From: Bacillota bacterium | Lineage (GTDB): Bacteria > Bacillota > Clostridia > Acetivibrionales > JAEZXR01 | Reading direction: 5' to 3' | Assembly (NCBI GenBank): GCA_023419605.1 | Contig: JAEZXR010000127.1 | Coordinates: 62,001 to 126,000 of the forward strand | DNA length: 64,000 bases | Part shown: piece by piece, positions 33,468-43,530 of the stretch | Layout of the letters: each line of letters begins with the position of its first letter | Numbering within the stretch: the first letter of the stretch is position 1 | The notes under the pieces: model-generated | The model's input: the letters and a program-made list of their open reading frames with translations, nothing else | Databases searched by the model: none | Told to the model about the DNA's origin: nothing | Position numbers and translations under genes: made by a program

Positions 33468-35261
33468 ATGAAGTTTTTTAAAAAATTAACCATAACAACG
33501 CAGCTTGCTATCAATGCCTTATTAACCTTGCTGGCTGTCATCGCCATCTTCTCCCTGGCCTATTATAAAACTTCCGAAATCCTCATGAATAAGAATAAAA
33601 ACTATACTTCCGAGATTACAGCCAATATACAGCATAATATAACCAACTACTACAAGGAAATAAAAAGTATTCTGCAAAATATAGGCTATGACTCCAACAC
33701 ACAGAAGATCTTTTCCAGCGATAACTTGATGGACTCCTATGCTGCGGGAGAGGAATTAAAGATACTAACCATAAACATGGTTAACATAAAAAAAGACATC
33801 TTTGATATTGCCATCATCGGGGAAAACGGAAAATATTTTACCATGAGCGGGGAATATGAACCCGTAAAAAAGCTCATGGCATCAATACCGGCGGATGGAA
33901 AAATCTATAATACCGGCTTTGAAAGGCTCGAAAGGCTAAATCAGGCAGATCGGATCTTCTTCCTGTATGGGATGCATTTTTACTCCGCCTATGATTCCGG
34001 CTCCTACGCGAAAAGGCTGGGCTTTAGTGCCATACTGGTGGATTTGCAGCCCCTGTTCCAGGAAATCGATAAAGTGTCCAGCAATACGGAAATAAAATAT
34101 TATCTTATGGATAAGAAAGGGGACTTGTATTCACCCAATGACCCCCTCAAAATCAACAACAATAAGGAAGCAATCCGGAAAATCATAAAAAATTCAAACC
34201 TGGAACCCATAAACCAGCAGGTTGTTGAAATCAATGGAGCAAAAAATATTATGATGGTGAGGGATATCCCGGAAATCGAAGGTAAAATAGTAAGCTTCGT
34301 ACCTGAAAAGGAACTTTTTTCTGAAATCGTAGAAGTCAGAAAGGTCATTCTTATTATTTTCCTTATGGCCGTATTCTTGCTGTCCATACTTTTCTTCTTT
34401 ATTACCTATAATATCACACAGCCCATAAAGAAACTGATTCTTTTCATGAACCATTTGAAATCCGGAAGCATAAAGGATCTGAAAAAGAAGGTTCAATTGG
34501 AAGGAAGCTCGGAAATTAATATACTGGAATATGAATTTAACAGCATGATGAAGGAAATCAACGACTTAACCCACCGGCTCTTTGAGACCAGTTCAAAGCT
34601 TTACGAAGCCGAAATTGAGAAGGAAAAGGCAAATCTGGCTTTTTTGCGCAGTCAAATCAATCCGCATTTTTTATATAATACCCTGGAAGTGATGAAGGGG
34701 ATTTCCCTGGAAGAAGGTGTGGAAAAACTCTATGAAATGACCAAGGCCCTGGCATTAATATTCCGATACAGTGTGAATGGATCAAGCATTGTAGATTTAG
34801 GGGAGGAAATAAAAATCATACAAGCCTATGTCCAGATACATGTCATACGGTTTGGGGACAGGATCGAGGCAAACTGTGATTTTCCTGATCCCACCCGGAG
34901 TGCCAAAGTTTTTAAGATGATTTTGCAGCCGTTGGTAGAAAATGCCATATACCATGGACTTGAACCCAAAAGAGGCAAAGGGGCATTATGGATTGGAAGC
35001 AAAATCGAGAAGGGAAATCTGTACATCTGGGTAAAAGATGATGGCGTCGGCATGGAAGCGGAGAAGTTAAAAAATATTAAAGCCCGCCTTTCGGAATCAA
35101 CGGGCCGGAGTCAGGAAGATACCAAAGCAGACAGCATAGGAATATATAATGTGAATAATAGAATAAAGCTGACCTATGGAGCAGACTATGGACTCAGCAT
35201 TGAAAGTGAAAAGGATAAAGGTACGGAAGTTCGAATAACCATTCCTTTACAGGAGGTATGA
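33468..35261 (+). CDS. YesM-type sensor histidine kinase
   Basis: A 597-residue membrane sensor. Transmembrane segments lie at about 12-32 and 292-314, enclosing an extracellular Cache-like domain. A HAMP region follows, then the His_kinase domain with the phospho-accepting His400 in QINPHFLYN, and a HATPase_c domain (LQPLVENAIYHGL, DDGVGM). Such kinases respond to extracellular sugars or to binding proteins. GGAGGGC precedes ATG 33468. The cognate regulator begins one base after the stop. The adjacent GH16 and importer genes make a beta-glucan signal likely, but this is context only. Confidence 0.9.
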   Translation: MKFFKKLTITTQLAINALLTLLAVIAIFSLAYYKTSEILMNKNKNYTSEITANIQHNITNYYKEIKSILQNIGYDSNTQKIFSSDNLMDSYAAGEELKILTINMVNIKKDIFDIAIIGENGKYFTMSGEYEPVKKLMASIPADGKIYNTGFERLERLNQADRIFFLYGMHFYSAYDSGSYAKRLGFSAILVDLQPLFQEIDKVSSNTEIKYYLMDKKGDLYSPNDPLKINNNKEAIRKIIKNSNLEPINQQVVEINGAKNIMMVRDIPEIEGKIVSFVPEKELFSEIVEVRKVILIIFLMAVFLLSILFFFITYNITQPIKKLILFMNHLKSGSIKDLKKKVQLEGSSEINILEYEFNSMMKEINDLTHRLFETSSKLYEAEIEKEKANLAFLRSQINPHFLYNTLEVMKGISLEEGVEKLYEMTKALALIFRYSVNGSSIVDLGEEIKIIQAYVQIHVIRFGDRIEANCDFPDPTRSAKVFKMILQPLVENAIYHGLEPKRGKGALWIGSKIEKGNLYIWVKDDGVGMEAEKLKNIKARLSESTGRSQEDTKADSIGIYNVNNRIKLTYGADYGLSIESEKDKGTEVRITIPLQEV

Positions 35262-35262
35262 A

Positions 35263-36693
35263 ATGTATAAAGTATTTATTGCTGATGACGAGGAGTTTGT
35301 AGTGAAAAGCCTGATGAAAGGCACCCGGTGGGAGGAATACGGATTTGAGGCTGTTGCCAGCGCCAAAGACGGGATTGAAGCCTATGAAGCCATATGCAAG
35401 GCAAAGCCGCACCTTGTGTTCACAGATATACGGATGCCGGGGATGAGTGGGTTGGAGTTGATAAAAAATATCCAGAAGGTCCACAGGGATATTTTATTTG
35501 TCGTAATCAGCGGATATGCTGAGTTTGCCTATGCACAAAAGGCCATTGACTATGGTGCCATCGGCTACTGTCTGAAGCCCTTTGACGAAGATGAAATCAG
35601 CAGCCTGCTGAAAAAAGCAAGAAGCATCTTGGATAAGACGGCGGAGGATGACCGTGATGCGCTGTCGCTTTTGGAAGAAGATAATAGCGAAACCGTAGGC
35701 AAACTGGAGGATTTCTTGAAAAAGAATGGAATCGATGTGGAGAAGGGCATTGTTATAATCGCGTCCATTGGCAGCAAGCAGCTCGTGTTTCCGAATGAAT
35801 TGAAATATATAAAGGTAAAAACCGGCAGTTATAAATATGTGTATATCTTGGAAAACAGTGCCTTCTTAGAGGTGGAGCAAGCCATGGGGGACAGAGTACC
35901 GGACGAAATTAAAGGGGTTGGAATCTGTGAAGGGATTTATTCAACGGCACATCTGAGAAAATACGTGGATGAAGCATTTACATCGGCCTACCAGTTTTTT
36001 ATTACCGGGAAAAGAGGTGTATACAGGTCAATCCATGTTAATCACCGGTCGATGGAAACTTTGATTGATAAATTTGAAAGCGATATCGCCAGAATGGATA
36101 TCGGCGAAGTCATAAAAGTCTTTGACGCCATCCGTGATACGGCTGAAAATGGAGCTTGCACCATCAAACATGCCGTCAATATTTATAATGCCCATGTAAA
36201 GATTTCATCGCGGGTGTTGGGAGAAGAGAATTATGAGGAGTATGCGTACAGCTTTGAAGACCTATGCTACCTTTTTAAGGATATACACGCCATGCTGGAA
36301 TATATCCGGTCTAAAATAACCGGCTTTGTAGGAATTAAGAAAAGTGTGCTGAAAGAGGATGTTAAAAATGAGTACTTTAAAAAAATAATTCAGCATATCA
36401 ATCAGAATTTTTATAAGGAAATTTCCATTTTGAGCTTGTCACAGGATTTTTCCATAAATCCCAACTACATCAGCCAGCTTTTTAGAAAAGAAGTAGGCAT
36501 GACATTTACGGATTATATCACAAATTTACGAATGGATTATGCAAAGGAACTGCTGCATAAAACACAATATTCCCAGGGAGAGGTGGCAAGTAAATGTGGG
36601 TATACGGACTATTTCTACTTCATAAGAGTATTTAAGAAAACCACCGGATTGACGCCGGGGCAGTTCCGGCAAAAGGTTAATCATAAAAATTGA
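35263..36693 (+). CDS. YesN-type response regulator with AraC DNA-binding domain
   Basis: A 476-residue regulator: a receiver domain with acidic residues in IADDEEFV and the phosphorylatable Asp55 in FTDIRMPGMSG, a middle region of about 220 residues, and an AraC-type helix-turn-helix from about 375 (ISILSLSQDFSINPNYISQLFRKEVG, then GEVASKCGYTDYFYFIRVFKKTTGLTP). AGGAGGT precedes ATG 35263. It probably activates the GH16 genes and the importer downstream when phosphorylated by its kinase partner. Confidence 0.92.
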   Translation: MYKVFIADDEEFVVKSLMKGTRWEEYGFEAVASAKDGIEAYEAICKAKPHLVFTDIRMPGMSGLELIKNIQKVHRDILFVVISGYAEFAYAQKAIDYGAIGYCLKPFDEDEISSLLKKARSILDKTAEDDRDALSLLEEDNSETVGKLEDFLKKNGIDVEKGIVIIASIGSKQLVFPNELKYIKVKTGSYKYVYILENSAFLEVEQAMGDRVPDEIKGVGICEGIYSTAHLRKYVDEAFTSAYQFFITGKRGVYRSIHVNHRSMETLIDKFESDIARMDIGEVIKVFDAIRDTAENGACTIKHAVNIYNAHVKISSRVLGEENYEEYAYSFEDLCYLFKDIHAMLEYIRSKITGFVGIKKSVLKEDVKNEYFKKIIQHINQNFYKEISILSLSQDFSINPNYISQLFRKEVGMTFTDYITNLRMDYAKELLHKTQYSQGEVASKCGYTDYFYFIRVFKKTTGLTPGQFRQKVNHKN

Positions 36694-36747
36694 AGGTAAA
36701 AGTCAGGGAAAAATGCCTATGGATTTAAATGGGCAGGTTATGGATTT

Positions 36748-36790
36748 AAAATAGAGCGGAGAAGAAAACATCAACTCCCCTCTATTTTTT
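36748..36790 (+). terminator. Terminator of the YesM/YesN operon
   Basis: Arms AAAATAGAG-C-GGAG and CTCC-C-CTCTATTTT, then a run of T. It is preceded by a short direct repeat of ATGGATTTAAA at about 36719 and 36740. Confidence 0.7.
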
Positions 36791-36960
36791 TCATGTATTT
36801 TAAATATATTTTATAAGTTTAGTTAATGTAATGCTGGAAAGGAACATGATATTATATCCATAATCAGGAAATATACAGGCTGTCAACTTACGAAGGGAAG
36901 GAGGGGGCATTGATTTCGAAAGTTCCGATAAACCATAATTAAATTGAAGGAGGAGTATGT

Positions 36961-39438
36961 ATGCGTGTACTAAAATCTTTTTCAAAACAGTTGCCGGAGG
37001 GGAGAAAATTCCTGGTAGCTTTCCTCGTCGTGTGCATGATATTCACTGCCATGTCTTTTGGCACCGGCCTTCAGAAGGTTGCGGCAGATGCCTATCCCCA
37101 GTGGAATGCAACAACTGCCTATTCTACGGGGGCTATTGTCATACACAACCGTGCAACCTGGCAGGCAAAATGGTATAACGTAAATGAAGAACCCATGGAG
37201 GTTCAAGGGAATGCATGGACGTGTATAGTTCCTGCACCTCCCATACCACCGGCGGTTGCAGAAGAGCCGAACGGTTACGATGTACCGGCAGTCTTTTACG
37301 ATGATTTCAATACCTATGCTACAAGTGACGATCAAGCGTTAAAGGATTTCGGCTACGAAGTCAGTGACCGGACCGGAGGCCCGGGGCCCGGCGGTTGTAC
37401 CTGGTCGAAGAACAATGTAACCTTCGTTGCGGACCCCGGCAAATCAGGCAACAAATTTCTGCGGCTGACTTCAACGACAAACGGCCAGGGGAACAACACC
37501 GTACAGGCGGAAATCATGGCTCCGCAGCAGTTCCTCTACGGAACCTATGCTGCAAGAATAAAATTTGCCGATGGACCGGTGTATGGTCCTGACGGAGACC
37601 AAATCGTTGAAACCTTCTATACAATTTCCCCGTACACCTTAGCCAACAGCACCGATTACGGTGAAATGGACTTCGAATACCTGGCAAACGGAGGATGGGG
37701 AAAGCCCATGAATACCATGTGGACAACGACCTGGGATACTGCAAATGACCGGGTAACACAATCAACCAGCAAGAGCTTCGATGGCTGGCATACCTGCGTA
37801 ATCCAATGTTCCAGCACTGAAGTGAAATACTACATCGACGGCTATTTAACCGCAACCCATACGGGCAAGTATGTCCCCACCACCCCCATGTTTCTGTCCT
37901 TCAACCAGTGGTTTATCGATGGAGTATGGGCAGGCGGAAGCGATCCGAGGGCTTATGTGGAGGATATTGACTGGGTTTATTATGCAAAGGACCGGTTGAT
38001 GGTGCCTGCCCAGGCGGAATCCAACGTAAATTACTACCGGAGCAATGCAGTAGCCAGAAAGGACACCGTGAAGGGGTCCAGCAATAATAAGGGCCCGGGT
38101 GCGGCAGTGGTGACAGTGGATAATCCCGTCAATGCCGGCAGCTATACGGTCACGGTTACGGTACCCGCCGGAAATACGGCTACTTCAATGGACCTGTACC
38201 AGGGAAGTGCAAAAGTGCTGACAAAACCTGTAACGCCCAATTCATCAGCAGCCCAAACCTTCACGTATCCGGTGGCAAGCAAGCCCAGCGGAATCTACAG
38301 CTACAGGGCGGATCTGTCCAACTCCTCCGGAACTACCCAAAGCACAACTACAACGGTACAGGTTACTTCATCCAATAATACGCTTATTCCGGCCGCAGTA
38401 GGTGTAGACAACCCGAGCAACACCGGAAGCTACACAGTTACGGTTACAGTACCTGCCGGCAATACGGCAACCGATGTGAAGCTGTATGAAACCATTGGCG
38501 GAAGCAGCACGACAGTGCTTAGCAATACCACGATACCCAACGCCTCGTCAGCACAGACCTTTACCTATACGGCCACCAACAAGGCGGCGGGAACCTATAC
38601 ATACCGGGCCGATGTGGCAGATAGCGGAGGAAACACGGCGCAAAGCAGTATCCTGACAGTGACTGTAAATGCCGGTCCGACATTGAAGCCGGCAAGTATT
38701 GCTGTTGACAATCCGGTCAACACCGGCAGCTACAAAGTTACGGTCACAGTACCCGCCGGGAATACGGCAACCGGTGTGAAACTGTATGAGACCGCAGGCA
38801 GCAGCACTGTGACAGTGCTTAACAATGCCCTTACACCCAATGCTGCCTCTGCACAGACCTTCACTTATACTGCAACCGGCAAGACCGCCGGAACGTATAG
38901 TTATAGAGCGGATGCAGCCGATGCCGGCAGTACTGTAGCGCAAAGCAACACCGTTATAGTGACGGTAGCTTCCAGTTCCAATTCCAGTAATGTAGCGGCA
39001 GGGAAGAGTATCACCTCCAGTGTCGGGCCCATCGCAAACGGGTCGGTAGTGACGGATGGCGACAAGACCACCTACAACCTGGCAGGTGCCGGTGAAGGGC
39101 TTCAATGGATACAAATCGACTTGGGCCAGAGTTATCTGATAAACAAAATTAACCAATGGCATTATTTTGGCGATGGCAGGACCTACCACGATGTAATTGT
39201 GCGAGTTTCCAACGATCTCGGCTTTAGCAGCGGTGTAACAACGGTATTTAATAACGATACCGACAACAGTGCGAAACTGGGAACAGGAACCGATGCGGAA
39301 TATGCAGAGAGCAGTTCCGGCAAGACTGTGGTGTTCAATGCTGTAAATGCTCGGTATGTCAGGCTCTATGTAAATGGCAGCACAATGAATCCCTATAACC
39401 ATTTCGTAGAGGTAGAGGTATGGTCGGCAGGAAGCTGA
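36961..39438 (+). CDS. Secreted GH16 glycanase with CBM5/12-like, triple-repeat and discoidin domains
   Basis: An 825-residue exported protein. The signal peptide ends near residue 44. Residues 45-95 resemble a CBM5/12 chitin-binding module (AYSTGAIVIHNRATWQAKWY). Residues about 110-345 are GH16 with the catalytic motif EMDFE (E235 nucleophile, D237, E239 acid/base). Three repeats of about 95 residues follow (starting near 380, 478 and 577; each with VDNP...GSY.VTVTVPAGNTAT). A discoidin/F5-8C-like domain covers 675-825. GH16 enzymes cleave beta-1,3-, mixed-linked or galactan chains; the phosphorylase in this locus favours beta-1,3-glucan. GGAGGAG precedes ATG 36961. The cleavage specificity is not proven. 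Confidence 0.87.
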   Translation: MRVLKSFSKQLPEGRKFLVAFLVVCMIFTAMSFGTGLQKVAADAYPQWNATTAYSTGAIVIHNRATWQAKWYNVNEEPMEVQGNAWTCIVPAPPIPPAVAEEPNGYDVPAVFYDDFNTYATSDDQALKDFGYEVSDRTGGPGPGGCTWSKNNVTFVADPGKSGNKFLRLTSTTNGQGNNTVQAEIMAPQQFLYGTYAARIKFADGPVYGPDGDQIVETFYTISPYTLANSTDYGEMDFEYLANGGWGKPMNTMWTTTWDTANDRVTQSTSKSFDGWHTCVIQCSSTEVKYYIDGYLTATHTGKYVPTTPMFLSFNQWFIDGVWAGGSDPRAYVEDIDWVYYAKDRLMVPAQAESNVNYYRSNAVARKDTVKGSSNNKGPGAAVVTVDNPVNAGSYTVTVTVPAGNTATSMDLYQGSAKVLTKPVTPNSSAAQTFTYPVASKPSGIYSYRADLSNSSGTTQSTTTTVQVTSSNNTLIPAAVGVDNPSNTGSYTVTVTVPAGNTATDVKLYETIGGSSTTVLSNTTIPNASSAQTFTYTATNKAAGTYTYRADVADSGGNTAQSSILTVTVNAGPTLKPASIAVDNPVNTGSYKVTVTVPAGNTATGVKLYETAGSSTVTVLNNALTPNAASAQTFTYTATGKTAGTYSYRADAADAGSTVAQSNTVIVTVASSSNSSNVAAGKSITSSVGPIANGSVVTDGDKTTYNLAGAGEGLQWIQIDLGQSYLINKINQWHYFGDGRTYHDVIVRVSNDLGFSSGVTTVFNNDTDNSAKLGTGTDAEYAESSSGKTVVFNAVNARYVRLYVNGSTMNPYNHFVEVEVWSAGS

Positions 39439-39727
39439 CAGAATTCCCGTGGAGGATTCATAAAGTAAGGATTCCGGAATAATTTACTGATATAACGAGG
39501 CATAAGATGGGCCCCCGCCCCACCTCTATAGGTGGCGGGTCCCGATTAACTTTATAGGCGGCGAGCATATCTCCCGCCTCGTTGAAACGGTGTGTTGAAA
39601 TTGCTCCGCAATTTCTTCCGTTGTTATAAGAAAACAGGGTGAAGCAGGGAAAGGGGGGGAATGGAAACTGCTTTTATAAAACAAGTATTTTTTCGGTTAT
39701 TTGTAAAAAAAGAAAGGGGTTATCGTT
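39439..39727. other. Spacer with GC-rich imperfect palindromes
   Basis: Between the two GH16 genes. It has an imperfect hairpin around 39512-39546 (CCCGCCCCACCT / AGGTGGCGGG with a two-base bulge) and a second with arms GAAATTGC (39597-39604) and GCAATTTC (39608-39615). No gene was seen. The first may end transcription of the upstream GH16 gene, although there is no T-run. Confidence 0.45.
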
Positions 39728-41143
39728 ATGTTAAAAATGAGATGCAGGGTTTCAGCGTTGAATCGGAGCGTCCTGTCGGTTTTCCTGATACTGTGTTTGC
39801 TGGTAACCGGCATGGTCATGTTCTCGGGAACTGCTTTGGCCGGCCCTACCAATGTAGCAGCGGGCAAAGCCATTACAGCCAGTGATACCATCTGGGGAAC
39901 TGCTGCCTTTGCAACCGACGGAGACAAAAACACAAACAATTACATCGGAGTTACGGAGAATTTGCAGTGGATTCAGATTGACCTGGGCCAGAGCTATAAC
40001 ATCAATCAGGTCAATCTGTGGCATTACTTTGGCGATGGCAGAACCTATCATGATGTAATTGTGAGGGTATCCAACAATTCTGCCTTCGGCAGTGGAGTCA
40101 CCACCGTATTTAACAATGATACAAACAACAGTGCAGGCTTCGGCGCAGGGACAAATGCGGAATATGCGGAGACTGCCCAGGGTAAAACCATTACCTTCAA
40201 TACAGTCAATGCAAGATATGTACGGCTCTATACAAACGGAAGCACGGCCAATATTTACAACCATTATGTAGAAGTGGAAGTGTATGGCGCAGCTTCTGCA
40301 ACACCGACCCCCACCCCCACAACGACACCGCCTCCTTCCTCGGGGAAAGTAATGTTTGACGATTTTAACTATACAGGCCCCTGGGATAATAATCTCAGCT
40401 CCCATGGATGGTCTGTAAAGACAGGGATCGCAGGACCCGGACCCAGTGGCTGCTCCTGGTCGGCAAACAATGTTTCCTTTATCGCAGACCCGCAAAATTC
40501 CAATAACAAACTGATGCGATTGACGGCAAGTACCGACGGTACCGCTTCGGGCACAAGCCAGGCGGAGGTACTGACGTCCTCCATGAAATATTTCAGCGGA
40601 ACCTATGCGGCAAGAGTAAGATTCACGGATACACCGACTTCCGGGGCGGACGGTGCTGCCATCAATGAAACCTTCTTCACCATATCGCCCCTGAGCTATG
40701 ACAATGACCCCAATTACAGTGAACTGGATTTTGAATATCTGGCAAACGGCGGCTGGGGGATTACGGGTCCGACCATGTGGAACACATCCTGGTATACCTA
40801 CAGCAACAATCCATGGAGCAAGGACAATGTGTACCAGGCCTTTAATTCCAGTCACAGCGGATGGCATACCCTGGTGATTACCGTTGCAAACGGAGAAGTT
40901 AAGTATTATATCGATGGTGTGTTAAAAACGACACATAATGGTAAGTACTATCCCAGAAAGAATATGGCTATCGACTTTAATTTATGGTTCCTGGCGGAGG
41001 GGCCTCTCACTCCCAGTACCTATGTAGAGGATATCGACTGGGTATACCATGCGAAGGACACGGTACTTACACCTGCACAGGTGGATACAGCCGTACAAAG
41101 CTACAAATCCCAGGGGACCACATTCACCGATACGGTGAACTGA
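39728..41143 (+). CDS. Secreted GH16 glycanase with N-terminal discoidin domain
   Basis: A 471-residue exported protein. The signal peptide ends near residue 38 (ALA-GPT). A discoidin-like domain covers 40-190, a Thr/Pro linker covers 190-206, and GH16 runs from about 208 with catalytic ELDFE (E332, D334, E336). It has the same GH16 subtype as the upstream enzyme (both continue YLANGGWG), but domain order is reversed: the discoidin domain is C-terminal there and N-terminal here. The discoidin domains are strikingly alike, also at DNA level. GAAAGGGG precedes ATG 39728. It probably acts with the first enzyme on the same cell-wall or storage glucan. Confidence 0.87.
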   Translation: MLKMRCRVSALNRSVLSVFLILCLLVTGMVMFSGTALAGPTNVAAGKAITASDTIWGTAAFATDGDKNTNNYIGVTENLQWIQIDLGQSYNINQVNLWHYFGDGRTYHDVIVRVSNNSAFGSGVTTVFNNDTNNSAGFGAGTNAEYAETAQGKTITFNTVNARYVRLYTNGSTANIYNHYVEVEVYGAASATPTPTPTTTPPPSSGKVMFDDFNYTGPWDNNLSSHGWSVKTGIAGPGPSGCSWSANNVSFIADPQNSNNKLMRLTASTDGTASGTSQAEVLTSSMKYFSGTYAARVRFTDTPTSGADGAAINETFFTISPLSYDNDPNYSELDFEYLANGGWGITGPTMWNTSWYTYSNNPWSKDNVYQAFNSSHSGWHTLVITVANGEVKYYIDGVLKTTHNGKYYPRKNMAIDFNLWFLAEGPLTPSTYVEDIDWVYHAKDTVLTPAQVDTAVQSYKSQGTTFTDTVN

Positions 41144-41200
41144 TTCTTCTTCGGAACAATGAATTGCCCATAGATGTGCAGGAAGCACGTTTGGGGTGCT

Positions 41201-41245
41201 AAAAAACAAAGGGAAGCGGATGCCGTCTGCTTCCCCTTGTTTTTT
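41201..41245 (+). terminator. Terminator after the second GH16 gene
   Basis: Arms AACAAAGGGAAGC and GCTTCCCCTTGTT (one mismatch) with a six-T tail. It closes the GH16 unit; the importer genes downstream therefore need their own promoter. Confidence 0.8.
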
Positions 41246-41565
41246 GGGGAATCGAGATATTATTCCTCCGCATAGGAAACCTCAATTTCGATAGAGGGAA
41301 CAGGCAGGACAGCACATAAGACAAAACCGTCGTTATGCGAATGGACGGATGTTAGAAGGGGGATACGCCGCAGGTTCCCAAACTAATTATTATACATATT
41401 TTTTATAAGATATGTTTATTGTTCACAGCGGCCTTCCCTGCTAAAATTAATTTGGAAACGCAAGCAAACCGGTATTGAACAAGGAAGGCAGTCAAGTCAC
41501 TCCAGGAGAAGAATCAGGGGCTAAGGAAAGTAATCTATAATATTTGCTGACTTGGGAGGAAGTAA
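41246..41565. other. Regulatory spacer before the glucan importer
   Basis: About 320 bp without a gene. An AT-rich palindrome-like stretch (ATACATAT...AGATATGT) lies near 41392-41417, a likely control region for the operon beginning at 41566. No confident -35/-10 pair was found. Confidence 0.35.
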
Positions 41566-42510
41566 ATGGACTCAAAAAAATCGTTACTGCAGGCTAGAGA
41601 AACATCCTTAATAAAATCAATTCTGTTTTACAAATATTTTTATATCATGCTGATTCCGGTCATTGTATGGTATGCTGTTTTTGCCTATGCGCCAATGTAT
41701 GGGATTACCCTTGCTTTTAAAACCTTTCATTATGGGAAAGGAATTCTGGGAAGCCCGTGGATAGGCTTGCAGCATTTTCAAGAGTTGCTGCTGGACCGGG
41801 ATTTTTGGTCTGCATTCAGAAATACGGTGATTATCAGCCTGGGTAAACTCGTATTTCATTTTCCTACACCCATTCTATTAGCCATCATGCTGAATGAATT
41901 CATGTTTGTCCACGGAAAGAAAATTTTCCAGACTTTATTGACCTTTCCCCATTTCATTTCCTGGATCGTCCTTGCAGGCATTATGACAAATATCCTTGGG
42001 CAGGGAGGCGTTATCAATCAGTTAATCTCGGCAGTAAGCGGACATTCCGTAGCATTCCTGTCGGACCCTGCCACCTTTCGGCCGGTTCTCTATCTATCGC
42101 ATATATGGAAGGAAATAGGGTGGGATTCAATTATCTATATTGCGGCACTGGCTGGAATTTCTCCGGAGTTGTATGAAGCTGCTAAAATAGACGGTGCCAA
42201 CCGGTGGCAGCAAATCAGGTATGTAAGTTGGCCTGGAATACGGCCCACGGTTGCCATCCTTTTGATTTTGACCGTAGGACAGATGTTGAATGTAGGGTCC
42301 AGCTTCGATCAGATCTTTAACCTGTACAGTTCCCCGGTGTATGGAGTTGCCGACACCATCGACACCTTTATTTACCGTACAACTTTTACCACCGGTGCAG
42401 ATTTTGGGTATATGACGGCGGTAGGCTTTTTTAAATCTGCAATCAATATCATCATGATCTACCTGGCCAACGCCATAGTTAAAAAATCGGGTGAACAGGG
42501 GCTGTTCTAA
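41566..42510 (+). CDS. ABC sugar-importer permease (LplB-like), glucan locus
   Basis: A 314-residue permease with six membrane segments and the EAA loop LYEAAKIDGANRWQQIRYVSWPGI. The N-terminal FYKYFYIMLIPVIVWYAVFAYAPMYG resembles LplB. GGGAGGAAG precedes ATG 41566. First gene of the operon that also has the second permease and a binding lipoprotein. There is no local ATPase, again implying a shared MsmX-like protein. Confidence 0.88.
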   Translation: MDSKKSLLQARETSLIKSILFYKYFYIMLIPVIVWYAVFAYAPMYGITLAFKTFHYGKGILGSPWIGLQHFQELLLDRDFWSAFRNTVIISLGKLVFHFPTPILLAIMLNEFMFVHGKKIFQTLLTFPHFISWIVLAGIMTNILGQGGVINQLISAVSGHSVAFLSDPATFRPVLYLSHIWKEIGWDSIIYIAALAGISPELYEAAKIDGANRWQQIRYVSWPGIRPTVAILLILTVGQMLNVGSSFDQIFNLYSSPVYGVADTIDTFIYRTTFTTGADFGYMTAVGFFKSAINIIMIYLANAIVKKSGEQGLF

Positions 42511-42539
42511 CGATGAAAATGGATTAGGGGAGATATAAA

Positions 42540-43472
42540 ATGGAAAACATAGAAGGAATTATCGAAAAAGAAGCGAATATAACAAGTATTCACAAGAACA
42601 CGTATCGAAGCGCTTCGGCGGCAGATATCTTTTTAGGCATACTACTGACAATAATGGCGGTTATAGCAATGTTCCCGTTTTATAATGTAGTCATCATTTC
42701 CTTCGCAAGCGTCAAAGGGTTGGCCCAGCATACCTTATACCTGCTGCCCTATTCCTTTGATCTGACGGCGTACGGCAAGCTGTTTAAGGAAGTTCACTTC
42801 TATAGGGCTTTTGGGGTATCGGTTTTTGTAACTGCGTGCGGCGTGCTGCTTAATATGTTCCTTTCCGTAACAGGCGCCTATGCATTATCAAAAAAGGGCA
42901 TGCCGGGAAGAAACTTTATCCTCAGTGCCATCCTCTTTACCATGTTCTTCTCCGGCGGATTAATTCCCTACTACCTGGTTGTTAAAGCCGTAGGCCTGGT
43001 AAACAACATTTTTGTCATGATTATCCCTACAGGGATTACGACCATGTACCTTATCATCATGAAAAATTATTTTACCACCCTGCCTGCCAGCGTTGAAGAA
43101 TCCGCAAAGGTGGATGGCGCCAATGATTTATATATACTCGTTAAAATAATTTTGCCCATTTCCAAGCCCTTTATTGCTACCTTTGCACTGTTTTATGCCG
43201 TTGACCGGTGGAACGAATGGTATAATGCTTTGATATTTATCAGCGATTCCGCAAAGGTTCCTTTGCAAATCTATCTGCGGGAGCTGCTAGTCAATATGAA
43301 TGTCCAGTTAAGCTCCTCCGCCGCCGCCGTGGTGGAAAGCAAGGCCGGTATCGGCATACAGGCGACACAGATGGCTTCCATCGTGATATCCGCCATTCCG
43401 ATCCTGTGTGTATATCCGGTATTGCAGAAACATTTTGTAAAGGGAATTATGGTTGGGTCCATCAAGGAGTAA
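42540..43472 (+). CDS. ABC sugar-importer permease (LplC/YtcP-like), glucan locus
   Basis: A 310-residue permease. EAA loop: VEESAKVDGANDLYILVKIILPISKP. C-terminal HFVKGIMVGSIKE is diagnostic for YtcP. GGGGAGA precedes ATG 42540, 29 bases after the first permease. Confidence 0.88.
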   Translation: MENIEGIIEKEANITSIHKNTYRSASAADIFLGILLTIMAVIAMFPFYNVVIISFASVKGLAQHTLYLLPYSFDLTAYGKLFKEVHFYRAFGVSVFVTACGVLLNMFLSVTGAYALSKKGMPGRNFILSAILFTMFFSGGLIPYYLVVKAVGLVNNIFVMIIPTGITTMYLIIMKNYFTTLPASVEESAKVDGANDLYILVKIILPISKPFIATFALFYAVDRWNEWYNALIFISDSAKVPLQIYLRELLVNMNVQLSSSAAAVVESKAGIGIQATQMASIVISAIPILCVYPVLQKHFVKGIMVGSIKE

Positions 43473-43530
43473 CAAAAAGGAATTTAGTAGCAGCGCTGGT
43501 ACTATACAATTTAGGATGGAACTTCACTGA

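Noticed and set aside
38548..39402. 284-codon open frame on the minus strand inside the first GH16 gene
   Set aside because: It is antisense to a gene with clear domains, has no ribosome site, and its composition mirrors the Thr/Ala-rich repeats of the real protein.
39752..40867. 371-codon minus-strand open frame inside the second GH16 gene
   Set aside because: Shadow of a strongly supported gene; no family resemblance, no ribosome site.
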